A stretch of 64,000 bases of DNA, taken from Thecaphora thlaspeos (taxonomy: Eukaryota > Basidiomycota > Ustilaginomycetes > Urocystidales > Glomosporiaceae). Of this stretch, positions 46,216 to 55,656 are shown in pieces. Numbering within the stretch: position 1 is the stretch's first letter; every line of letters starts with the position of its first letter. A program made the translations under genes and the position numbers. The notes beneath the pieces were generated by a model. The model did no database searches and was not told the origin of the DNA. It saw nothing but the letters and a program-made list of their open reading frames with translations. The stretch lies in assembly GCA_900291925.1 (NCBI GenBank), contig UWYS01000005.1:310001-374000 (forward strand), in the 5' to 3' direction.

Positions 46216-46823
46216 ATCTGGTGGTTGGCAAAAGAGAAGGCGTCGTGGAGCTGATCAACTAGTAACACGTATGGTCGTTTTCCGAAACGTCGACTCGTTT
46301 GCTTGTGTTTTAGTAGTGAGCTGATGAACATTGCAACGCCTCCTCGCAAGCTTACTCTACGCATGTTGACCGGTAGATTGGAGAATTCCCAGGCTGTATT
46401 TCGCTTCTGCTGAAGTGAACGCAGCGACGACATAGATATACGGGTTTGACTGTCACGCTGACGGGAAGCCTTTCGATAGGCGGGTTCTGGCCCAGCGACG
46501 TTGACACGCTCCGGGGGGAACCGATACCATCGTCAACAGGTCTCCGAGGAGAGGATCGGTAGGACTCGTCGATTGGAACTGATCGCACATCATGCAGATG
46601 GGAAGGACCACTCTGGAATACGCGACACGTTGCGCGTTGGCGCCGTCGGGTTGGGCAAGGTTTTAAATTATTGGATCAGCACGAGACGGACGGATCACAC
46701 TGGTCGGTAGTTATCGCACATTGCGTTCGACTGAGAGGTTGGAACGTGTCCATGTCATTGTAGAACTTTGAGATGGTTTGTGTGTCTCAACTGACGATCA
46801 CTGAGCAGGGTTACCAGGGGGGC
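46216..46823. other. Convergent 3' region
   Basis: 608 bases between GCP3 (+) and the second four-helix membrane protein (-). AT-richer than coding DNA; no gene seen. Confidence 0.6.
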
Positions 46824-47990
46824 TTAGATGCGCGGTGCATCGTTGTCATCATCGCGCATCTTTGCGCGAGCGTCGCCTTTCTTGTCGTCGTCTTGATCGT
46901 TAAGCGTCACAGTGACCTGTGAGTCCTTGGCGGCGTCATTCTCGCGTCCATCGCCGCCTCGGCTGGAGCCTGGCCTTGCGCCGTAGTTCAGCGAGGTGCC
47001 GTAGCCGTCGCTGTGGTCGTCGGCGCCGATGGAACTCTTTCGATCGTTGAAATCGTCCTCGCCGACGTGTGGACCGCGATGGTAGTCGGGAAGATCGTTG
47101 CCATCGACGGCCGGTGGCGGCGGTGGGCCTGGAGGATTGGCGTACGGTGCGCTGGGCGGCGGTGGGTACTGGCCGGGTGGGTAGGCGCCCATGGCGTAGA
47201 CTTGGGCATGCGGATCGTAGGGACCAGACTGGCCGTACTGCGCGCTGGGAGCCTGTTGGCTGTTGCGTGTCCAGTTCCACGTCGGCTGCACCCTGGCGCG
47301 CACCGAAGCCGGATCGCGCAGCTGCCGCACAAAGGCGAAGCTGAACATGACAAATGGCACGCCGACGATGAGCACGACCAGCAGCCATACGATGGTCCAC
47401 GTCGACTCTGAGCTCCACTGGTCCTCGCAGTAGTCGCGCGCCTGGGCTTCGCTGAGCGTGTAGCTGGTGGACGAGCTGCTGCTCCACCAGAAGCCGCCGC
47501 TCGTGCTGATCCTCTTGCCCACGCTCTGAGTGACGCAAGCGTCGATCTCGTCCTTCTTGAAGGCGTAGTGCGAGACGACGTCGAGAACCTGGATGGCGAC
47601 GACGACAAGATAGGCGGGCAGGACGACGCGGGCGTACATGGTGGCCATCTTGAGGTTGGAACGGAAGGCGGATGCGAAGCCGAGCATTTCGATGAGCGCG
47701 ACGAGCATCATGAGGGCACCCTGAACGATGTAGAAGAGCTTGAGCCTGGTCGAGAGGCCCTCGTCGACGGCATCCTTGAAGTGCGAGATGGAGATGAGGA
47801 GTAGGTAGAGGAAGGTTATGAAGGTGGTAAAGAGGATCACAGGGCGCAGCGTGTAGGGATAGATCTTGCCGAGCGCGGCGGCATAGGCCGGCGGTGGGCC
47901 GGAAGGCGGCGCTTCGCGAGTGTGAGGCGTATAACTTGGCAGGTACTGGGCGTCAGACGCCGCGTGATGGGGCTCGGTGTTGACGTTCAT
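46824..47990 (-). CDS. Four-helix membrane protein with Pro/Tyr and acidic tail
   Basis: Single-exon protein of 388 residues from ATG 47990. Four hydrophobic segments: ~52-70 (PVILFTTFITFLYLLLISIS), ~88-112 (LFYIVQGALMMLVALIEMLG), ~125-145 (VVLPAYLVVVAIQVLDVVS) and ~200-222 (IVWLLVVLIVGVPFVMFSF). A long loop with two cysteines (DACVTQ, RDYCEDQ) lies before helix 4. The tail is Pro/Gly/Tyr-rich, then acidic (DDDKKGDARAK). The general plan matches the protein at 25314-26477, but helix sequences differ, so paralogy is not shown. The frame is open upstream of the chosen ATG for another ~114 codons, of leader-like composition. No specific function can be assigned. Confidence 0.75.
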   Translation of the reverse strand: MNVNTEPHHAASDAQYLPSYTPHTREAPPSGPPPAYAAALGKIYPYTLRPVILFTTFITFLYLLLISISHFKDAVDEGLSTRLKLFYIVQGALMMLVALIEMLGFASAFRSNLKMATMYARVVLPAYLVVVAIQVLDVVSHYAFKKDEIDACVTQSVGKRISTSGGFWWSSSSSTSYTLSEAQARDYCEDQWSSESTWTIVWLLVVLIVGVPFVMFSFAFVRQLRDPASVRARVQPTWNWTRNSQQAPSAQYGQSGPYDPHAQVYAMGAYPPGQYPPPPSAPYANPPGPPPPPAVDGNDLPDYHRGPHVGEDDFNDRKSSIGADDHSDGYGTSLNYGARPGSSRGGDGRENDAAKDSQVTVTLNDQDDDKKGDARAKMRDDDNDAPRI

Positions 47991-48411
47991 TGCGGGCGAG
48001 GGGGCTGACCGGCGACGTCGCAATAGTCGATGAAGCGCACACTGTGTGAGTGGTGGCGGTGGCGGCGACGACGACGTTGAGCGGTCGCAAGAGAGAGGCT
48101 TGCTCAGCCAACGGCGCACCGATTGGGGGGGGAGGGCAGTGGTGGGTGGTGGGTGGCGGGTGACGTGTACAAGGTGTAGGGTACGGGTGGCGAGAGAGAG
48201 AGAGGGGGGGAAAGAGGGAAAGAGGGAAAGAGGGTGGAGAGGGTGGGACGTGGCTGTGCTTGGCGACATATTTGGGCGAGCGCGGCAGGGTCTCGTTTCA
48301 TGGCCCCTACCGCGTCGCTGGCGCAGCAACACGCTCGGCGGTCCATACTGATGTCCGTATATGAGGCCCAGTGAAGATGGCAGTATATTATACCAGCCGC
48401 GATATTAAACT
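47991..48411. promoter_or_regulatory. Promoter of the membrane-protein gene, abutting 5S DNA
   Basis: About 420 bases with purine-rich (GAGAGAGG, GAAAGAGG) tracts at 48192-48240, i.e. a pyrimidine leader for the minus-strand gene. The last 30 bases before the 5S gene are AT-rich (TATATTATACC near 48383). Confidence 0.5.
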
Positions 48412-48529
48412 ATCTGCGGCCATAGAATCTTGAAAGCACCGCATCCCGTCCGATCTGCGAAGTTAAGCAAGTTATCGCTCAGTCAGTACTGCGGTGGGGG
48501 ACCACGTGGGAATACTGGGTGCTGTAGTT
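48412..48529 (+). rRNA. 5S ribosomal RNA
   Basis: A 118-nt sequence beginning ATCTGCGGCCATAGAATC and ending GGGTGCTGTAGTT, with the universal landmarks CATCCCGTCCGATCTGCGAA, AAGTTAAGCAAG (box A region of the internal promoter) and GGTGGGGGACCACGTGGGAA. Terminal stem bases can pair. A T7 run follows 12 bases downstream. It stands alone between protein genes, 220 bases upstream of the SWC4 ATG; dispersed 5S genes are common in fungi. It appears complete and therefore probably transcribed by RNA polymerase III. Confidence 0.95.
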
Positions 48530-48541
48530 AATCTCCGATCC

Positions 48542-48548
48542 TTTTTTT
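48542..48548 (+). terminator. RNA polymerase III T-run terminator of the 5S gene
   Basis: Seven consecutive T residues 12 bases past the mature 5S end, in a GC-rich setting, fit the Pol III termination signal. Confidence 0.8.
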
Positions 48549-48749
48549 GGATCGGCTGGCAGAGAGCCCGATGCATCCCTCAGCTTTCTAGGCGAGGGAA
48601 GCTTCCCCTTCCGCACACGCACCCCACCCCCACCATCCACCACCACCACCATCACCACCATCAGCGAACGACCCCACACCTCGCAGCCTCCCGGCCGGCC
48701 TAGCCACCCCCCCCTCCTTTCGCCTCGCCTCGTCGCACTACACCGCACC

Positions 48750-50396
48750 ATGACCTCCAACGACGTGCGCGACATCCTCTCGCTCCCCGGCGCCTCTGCA
48801 TCGTCCGGCATCCCCAACGCCGTTGCCGGCCCCTCATCTTCAAGCTCCCGCAATCCCGCGTCCTCCAAGCAACGGAATAATGGACCGCCGCGCAGCACCA
48901 ACTTCGCCAAGCCCAGGCTGGACGGCATGACGCGCGAGCTGTATGCGCTCCTCGGCGACAACGCCCCCAGCCTGGCCATGGCACAGGGCCTGGCCAGCGG
49001 CACTGCCGGTCCCGACGGAAACGCAGCAGGCTTTTGCCCAAAGTTCAAGAAGAGACCGGGTAAGGCCAAGAGGTGGGAGTGGACGCCCTTCCGCAACCCT
49101 GCCCGCCAAGATACCGGCGAGGACGGCCGAGGCGATGGATTGGTGCTCTACCATTGGGCACCGGCCCAGTCTCGAGCCAGCCCTACCGACCCAACTACAA
49201 CGGCACGACAGACAGAGACGGAAGAGAGCTACAGGTTCTCCCAGTTCAATACCTCCTCAGGCGTCTACAGCTACTCGAACGACGAGTACATTCAGCACCT
49301 TCGCGATGAAGACTGGACAAAGGAAGAGACCGACCACCTGATCGGTCTCTGTCAGGCATACGATCTGCGCTTCGTCGTCATCCACGACCGCTACGACTGG
49401 CCTGGCAAGGAGCGCTCGATGGAGGACCTCAAGGCGAGGTACTACGCTATATGCCGCCGTCTGATCCGGTCGCGCATCTCGACCGAGGACATCGAGACGA
49501 GGCAGGCACTGCTATCCACGTACTCGTTTGACAAGCAGCGAGAGGTGGAGCGCAAGAAGGCGTTGGCTCGGCTCTACACTCGGACGCCGGCGCAGCTGGC
49601 CGAAGAGGAGGCATTGTACGTCGAGGTACGACGGATCGAGCAGAACGAAGCGCGCTTCGCCAGCGAGCGCGAAGAGCTGCTTCGCCTTCTGGGCGGATGG
49701 GAGTCGCTGCCAAACTCGGCACCGCACAGCGTGGCCGCGGCTGGGTCGGGCGTCACGGGACTCCTCACGGTTGCCGAGGATGGCGGAACACCGGGCGGCG
49801 GGACCAACGAGGGGAAGCGTTCGTCAAAGAAGCGCAAGGTCGAAGAAGACGGCAACGAGGTCGCTGCGCCTCCGCCGGGCGCCTCGGCGGGCGGTAGCGG
49901 AAGGGCGAGCGGCGGTCTGATGAGCAAGCAGCGCGCCGAGCTCAAACAAGCACAGTACGATGAACAGCACTGCATTACGCGCTTCGACCCAGAGGCTCTG
50001 GCGCCGTCCAAGCCGCCTTATCAACACCTGATTGGTTTGCCCTCTACCACGCCTCCGGTCGCGCCCTCACCGGCCAATCCTACATCCTCTCACGGCGTCT
50101 ACCTGCGCTCGTCGCGCCTCCTCACCGCTCGACCCAACCTCGCCCTTCGAGCCGCTCAGACGCTGACCGAGCTGCAGCCGCCTATCGGTCCCAAGCTCGT
50201 CTTTCCCACGGCGCGCAACGCAGAGAAGTGGGAAGGTCTAATGGGCGCCGTCACGAGCGGTCTTGAGATGAAGAGGCAACTAGACAGGGTAGAGAGCGAG
50301 GTCAGAATTGCAAAGCAGAGGTGGATAGAAGCGCAGACGGCCGTAACAGCCACATCCATAAGCGGCGGCAGTGCGGGAGGCGCTCAGGCCTCCTAG
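48750..50396 (+). CDS. SWC4: SWC4/DMAP1, SWR1 and NuA4 complex subunit
   Basis: Nuclear subunit shared by the SWR1 (H2A.Z exchange) and NuA4 (histone acetyltransferase) complexes. Single exon, 548 residues. It starts with the conserved DVRDILSLP, then LDGMTRELYALLGDNAPSL and RWEWTPFRNPAR, all typical of DMAP1. The SANT/Myb-like domain (~179-245) reads EYIQHLRDEDWTKEETDHL and continues with DLRFVVIHDRYDW and LKARYYAICRRL. A helical region (REVERKKALARLYTRTPAQLAEE) and the C-terminal PKLVFPTARNAEKWEGL block complete the family pattern. A Gly/Ser/Ala-rich linker (~330-395) is lineage-specific. Its promoter region contains the 5S gene. Confidence 0.95.
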   Translation: MTSNDVRDILSLPGASASSGIPNAVAGPSSSSSRNPASSKQRNNGPPRSTNFAKPRLDGMTRELYALLGDNAPSLAMAQGLASGTAGPDGNAAGFCPKFKKRPGKAKRWEWTPFRNPARQDTGEDGRGDGLVLYHWAPAQSRASPTDPTTTARQTETEESYRFSQFNTSSGVYSYSNDEYIQHLRDEDWTKEETDHLIGLCQAYDLRFVVIHDRYDWPGKERSMEDLKARYYAICRRLIRSRISTEDIETRQALLSTYSFDKQREVERKKALARLYTRTPAQLAEEEALYVEVRRIEQNEARFASEREELLRLLGGWESLPNSAPHSVAAAGSGVTGLLTVAEDGGTPGGGTNEGKRSSKKRKVEEDGNEVAAPPPGASAGGSGRASGGLMSKQRAELKQAQYDEQHCITRFDPEALAPSKPPYQHLIGLPSTTPPVAPSPANPTSSHGVYLRSSRLLTARPNLALRAAQTLTELQPPIGPKLVFPTARNAEKWEGLMGAVTSGLEMKRQLDRVESEVRIAKQRWIEAQTAVTATSISGGSAGGAQAS

Positions 50397-51219
50397 GTCA
50401 CGATGGTGCAGAAGGCCATGTAAAAGGGCTGTGAGCATAGGACGGGCCGTCGTTGGCTCGGATGATTGTCTCGTGTGTAACTACGCCTCTGAAGCAGAGT
50501 CGCGGGACCCCATTTGTGGCCCATGATGGCGACGATGCAGAAGATGTAACAACACGACGACCGAACCGTACCCCACGCTCATCGACTCTAGGGACGTGGC
50601 CCGTCACACCTTTACATTGAGAACCCCAGCCTAACCCTCATCCACACCCTCGCGCCTGGTCCGAAAGAGCCGGACCAGACGTTTGCTCATCGACGGCTTT
50701 GCGACTCCTGGTGGTATTCTCTCATTTGCGGCCATTTGACAGTCTCCAGGGAAGGACAAGAGCGAGGAGCACCATAATCCATCACGAAGCAAGGGGGCGC
50801 AGGGGTAGGATAAGACTGGGGGGGGAGAACCTATTAGAAGAAAACAACAAAGGTAAAAAACCGACCAAGAGGCGTCAGAGGCAAGGGGGAGGGCAACAAT
50901 CCGGGAAATGCCGCTACTACCGCGTAGACAAAGAGACGAGACTGCGAGGAAGCGAAACGATCAAAGGAGTGTAGAGACGAGGGTGGTGGACCGAGGTGAT
51001 AGGAACAATAAGTCTGCCCGTCTCTCGTATCAGGAGGTCGGGCCGAACATCTGGAGGTATGATCTGCTCGCCGCGTCAAGGACCGACAGGGCGTCCCTGA
51101 GGAAGGCCGGGGTATATTGCGGCGAGCCTGGGAGGGGGGATACGGCGAGCTGTTGAGGCGAAGAAAGGCTGAAGCGAAACCTCGTTACGTGGCTGTGGAG
51201 TTCGATGATCTCGGCCCGC
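50397..51219. other. Convergent 3' region
   Basis: 823 bases between SWC4 (+) and the RasGAP gene (-). No gene is supported; a G-run lies at 50819-50825 and purine-rich sequence follows to about 50900. Confidence 0.6.
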
Positions 51220-53769
51220 TCAGAACTTGCGCTTGGCAAAGGTCTTGTTGAGGAGCTGCAGAATCTTGCTGACGTTGAGCTGGACGTACTCGAGGTCAAG
51301 CAGCTGAACGTCGTCCTTTTGCTTTTCGAGGAGGTCGTCGAGCTTGAGGTCCATTTCGAGGATCGCCTTCTCGCGGCCCTTGTAGTGCAGCGCGATGATG
51401 AAGGTGCCGGGCGACGGCGAGGTGATGTTGAAGAAGATGTTGGCCCTCCGGTTCTCGGGGACGTTGCTCTCTACGATGATGCCGTCCTTCTCCATCTGGG
51501 CGTGCGTGAAGCGGTAGGGCCCGAGCACCTGGACTTTGGTGGCCTTCTTCTCCTTGCCGCCTACCGAGACGACGCCGACGCCACCCGTCGCCTTGTCTTT
51601 GGACGATCCGCTCGTCATGCGGACGTTCTGAAGATAGCTTTTGTACGTGTCGAGCTGGCTGCGGAGGTAGTTATTGTGTTCGCCAATCGTCTTGAGCACC
51701 GCCTCGAGGCTGCGCATTTCCTGCATCACCTTCTCGCGCATGTTGCCGAGGTGGGCGAGCTCGGTGGCTACCTCGTCTGTCATGAGGCTGTAGCCGTCGC
51801 GGCGGTCCACCACCTTGAGCTCCTCCAGCTCGCGCAGCATCTCCTTGACCTTGATCCCCTTGCGCACCAGCGTCGCGTCCTTTGTGGTCGCCGCCCTCTC
51901 CGCGATCTGGGGCAGGTTGATCGGCCTGCGGTCGGCCAGCGATGGGATCGAGCGGATGAGCTGGACAAAGATCGACTTGGTTTCCATGTAGAGGATGTCG
52001 TTCTGCGTCACGTTGTTCTCGGACATGAAGGCGGTCGTCAAGTCCTGGATCGGCGTTTCCCACCGGCTGAAGAGCTGCAGGTCGACGGTCCGGTTCTCCT
52101 TGCGCGGTACCTGGCCAGGTGACCCGGCGAGCTCGTCGATCAGGATGCGCAGGTGATGCTTGTCGTTCGGCGCCAGCACGTCGAGATGCTGCGCGACGAG
52201 CGAGTGCGTTGCGTAGAGCTCGTTGAGCGTGATCGAGATCTGCAGGTCTTTCTTCGACAGCGCCATGTACTGGTCCATCTCGAGCGTGTCGTAGAAGTCG
52301 CCGACGTCGCAGAGGGCGTTGAGGAAGGCATTCATCCGCGTCTTGTTGTTCTCGACGAAGGGATTGAGCGACATCATGTACTGCTCTTTGGCGTACGAGG
52401 GCTTGTTAGCTAGGTTCTGCAGCATCTTGGCGATCAGCGTGAGGGTCCGGCGAGGGTGCTTGGCCGGCGGACCATCGACGAGCATGTAAGCCTGCGGCGT
52501 GACGATCGCAGGATTGATGAAGCGCAGGAAGAAGAAGCCGCCGATAAGGGAGCAGATCGCAAATTCGGTGGCATCTGGATACTTGCGCTTCGTCAGGCTG
52601 CGGATCTGCTTGCAGATCCAGCGAATACCGTAAGGGACCTCCTCGATCGAGTTGATGATGGTCAGCAAAAAGCTGTTGGCAATCTCCATCAGCATGGTGA
52701 GCCGGGGCGCGATGATGGCCTGCACGTCGGCGTTTTCCTGAGCCACTTCGGCGGGCACGCCGCGCGGGAGGTTCGGAGGCAAGCTGCCGGTGTCCTCTTC
52801 GATCTGGGTGATCATCTGCTCGTAGACCTTGAGCGGGTTGACCTCAAGGTTGAGGTCCTTGTGCTCGATGAGGCTGTTGATACGCTCCGCGAGGACACTT
52901 TTAAGGTATGACTGACCCGGCCCGCGCCGGGTGTAGGTCGTCATCATCCGCGAGACCGGCGTGTTGGCGCGAAGCAGGGAGCCGAACTCGGTGGCCGTCT
53001 CGAATTGGGCTGAGAGCACCGACTGGAACATGGTCAGGAGCAGGTGTTCCTCGCGGCTCTCGTACTGGTTACCGTACAACGTGAACATGACGGTCTGCAG
53101 CAGCGTGTCGATCTCAGCGAGGCTGACCAACCGGCAGAGCGCCGCAATGTGGCGCGGTTCCGATTGCAGGAGGAAGAAGAGGTTGCCGTACTGCTGCATC
53201 TTCCGGTCGTCGAGCGTTGTGCCCGTCGACGGATCTGCGTCTTCGAGCGTACTCGCTACTTCGGATTGCTGGGGCGGTAGTAGAAAGAGGCAGGGTACAG
53301 CGTACCAAGACAGGATGAGAGGTCAGATCTGGCTACCCACTGCGATCGAGCCCAGCGCCTGGGATCGCATTGCGGCCTTCCGGACCCCGATGTACATCAC
53401 AAGACTCACTTCGTCCAGGGCCATCCGGTTTGCGATCAGGAGCGCGATGCGGCTATCTAGGTAGCGCACGTCTCGTTCGAGGACGAAATTCTTTTTCGAC
53501 TGGGCCGAGATCCTGCCCTTCAGCTCGCGCAGTCTCTTTTGGGCTCGAGCCAGGTCGTCTTCCACCTCGATGTCCTGCTCGGCCGCCATGCTGTAGAGCG
53601 CCGTGACCGAGTATCGGTTGGTGTTGCGGTTGCTTAGGCTGGCAGCCGTGAACCTCTTGCTCATCATACCGCTTCTGTCGCGCTGGCTCCCGCTGCCTTC
53701 GCCAAAGCCGCTGCTCGATGGTGAGGATGAGGCATAAGAGCCATTGGACGTTTGTTGAAAGGTCGTCAT
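51220..53769 (-). CDS. Fungal IQGAP-related Ras GTPase-activating protein (Gap1/Sar1-like)
   Basis: Negative regulator of Ras at the plasma membrane. Exons on the minus strand are 53769-53410 and 53268-51220 (intron 53409-53269), giving 802 residues. The N-terminus is short and Ser-rich with a coiled coil (~75-115), without the calponin-homology or IQ repeats of true IQGAPs. The RasGAP fold (~155-500) has the signature FLRFINPAIVTPQ (~367) and keeps an arginine at the finger position (LLRANT, Arg ~220), which IQGAP-type domains have lost, so this protein is probably an active GAP. The C-terminus (~660-802) is the RasGAP-C domain (YLQNVRMTSG, then GPYRFTHAQMEKDGII and LLNKTFAKRKF). It resembles S. 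pombe Gap1. Expected to tune Ras-cAMP or mating signalling. Confidence 0.9.
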
Positions 53770-54513
53770 GGTAGAGATGTCCAGCGTACGGGGCTTGAGC
53801 CGGTTGAGAGTGATTTGATGACGTCCTAGGAAGCTGAGCTAGAGTGAAAGCTTGAGAGAGTAATCAATTGCTCGACCTTGTTGGACGGCGTCAGCAAGCT
53901 GAAGGAAGCGCGTCTGCTGAAAGGCTCGCGAGCACTCTCGAAGTGGCAGAGGCGGCTGGTGGAAGTGGGATCGACGTTGCCCGGTGGATAAAAGGAGGCT
54001 GAGGTCGTGGCGTGGCTGTAGGTGAAAGCTATGCGGAAGGCTGAAGCCGCTCGTGGTTGGGAAAGAATGGAAAGAGCCTAGGCTAGGAGACCGGCTCAGA
54101 CGAAGCGGACCAGACACGACGTTATAGGCCTCAGGAGGGGCTGGTGCCGTTGTCGTTGCTGCTGATGCCGCGTGGAGATGGTATGGGGCCGGCGTAGTAG
54201 CGAGAGGTCGAGGCCAACGTCGAGTGTTTGAGAGCAACTCGGATAGGTAGAGCAGGCGAGCGAGTTGGAGGGGCGAGCGTTTTCTGTGGCTCGGCTGGGA
54301 AGATTTTGCCGTCGATGAAAGGTGGGAGGAAACACAGGATAAAGCGAGGCGCAACCGGCGATGACGATTAGCCTGCAAGAATTGACGCAGGAGCGGCAGG
54401 TCGTTAAGTATGTCTAGGAAGGCGGTTAGAGGGATGGTGGGGGTGGGGTGGTATGGGTGACGAGGGTGCATGGGGAGGGGTGATGGGCTACACGGACGAG
54501 GTGGGAAGGCGGG

Positions 54514-54544
<31 letters not shown>

Positions 54545-54545
54545 T
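54514..54545 (+). repeat. (GCGT)8 microsatellite
   Basis: Eight perfect tetranucleotide copies. Alternating purine-pyrimidine, so capable of Z-DNA. Non-coding. Confidence 0.95.
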
Positions 54546-55562
54546 CGGAGAGCTTGGCACGCCCAGGCGCGGGCACGGGGACGGGGCACCAGGCCAGGCG
54601 CGCGCGCACGCACTTCGCATCGGCTTGCGGGCGAGCGTCAGCAAAGAGACCAGACGTGAGAGGGGCGCCAGGCGCGCCCCGGCACCGGCGCCCTGTGCTG
54701 CCTTCTCTTTTCCGCTGGCTGGCTGAGTGGTCGCTGCCGCCACGCCTCCACTGGGGAGCCGGCTCGGGCCCATAATACTCGGCCGGGAAAAGATACCCCG
54801 CCCCGCCCTGCGACAGAGGGTCCGACGCTTCACTCTCTGTCCCGTCGTGGTAAGTAAACTCCGATGCTAAGTCGCTCGCTATGGAGCTAAGAGAGTGTGG
54901 TGCCCGTTCGATTCCCAACATGGAGATGATCTTCGACCCGGGATGTAACCTTGAGGTGTGGAGGCAGAGCTGTGACCGACTACGAAGCCCGATTTCAGTT
55001 GACCCGATCCGGAAAGGAGGGCGCGACAGCGGAGCGGATGAGGAGAAGAGGAGGCGAAGGACGAGGAGGACGAGGAGAACGAGGATGATTATTCGAGTTC
55101 CAGGGCGAATCGCCTCCAACATCAGCGCCCCCTCTCCCTTCTGGCTCTCGTCGTAACCGTTCCGCTCGCTTCACCGCCACCGCCAACCCGCCCTTTGTCG
55201 CCCAATGGCAGCGGCTGCTCCGCCCGCGCCTCCTTACCTTCTCGCCTTCGTCTTGGCTTGGTACCGTTAGGTCGCCGCCCCGCCGAGACTGCCTCGACAT
55301 CGCGCCCACTCTGACTTGGCTCCCGAGGGAAAGCCGGAAAGCTTGACGGCCACGCCGCCACGGCTCGACCCGTCTGTCTTCACCCGCTGCCACCTTCGCC
55401 ACCTCCGCCACCTCCACCACCTCCGTCCCCGCCACCCTCATCGTTACGCATGGCCCGTCGAGGGTCCCTGGACGCCATCGACACTATCATTCCTGGCGGC
55501 GGCTCTCCTTTGCTTTCCTTTGCAAGCAAGCAACATCCCCTCTGCACCCCCTCCACTTCGGA

Positions 55563-55578
55563 CCCCCCCCCCCCCCCC
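55563..55578 (+). repeat. C16 homopolymer tract
   Basis: Sixteen consecutive C residues about 80 bases before the SUMO-ligase ATG, probably in its promoter or 5' UTR. Length may be uncertain because of sequencing error. Confidence 0.9.
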
Positions 55579-55656
55579 AGCACCAGAGAGAGGCCCGAGG
55601 GGCAGCGGGCGGCAGGCTGATCTCGCCTTCGTTATCCCCACCCCGCCTCGTCTCCC

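Larger units (their letters stand above)
53770..55656. other. Divergent promoter region, RasGAP / SUMO ligase
   Basis: 1.9 kb between divergent genes. The ~53839-55122 minus frame has no domain and low-complexity composition, so it is not called. The region carries a GCGT microsatellite, a 16-base C tract and pyrimidine-rich leader for the SUMO ligase gene. Confidence 0.55.

Noticed and set aside
54890..54920. GTTCGATTCC resembling a tRNA B box
   Set aside because: Flanking bases do not form a T-arm stem and no A box or acceptor stem was found.
53839..55122. 427-codon minus frame starting with a hydrophobic Leu/Val run
   Set aside because: Low-complexity Pro/Ser/His/Arg composition, lies in a divergent promoter across a microsatellite; no domain.
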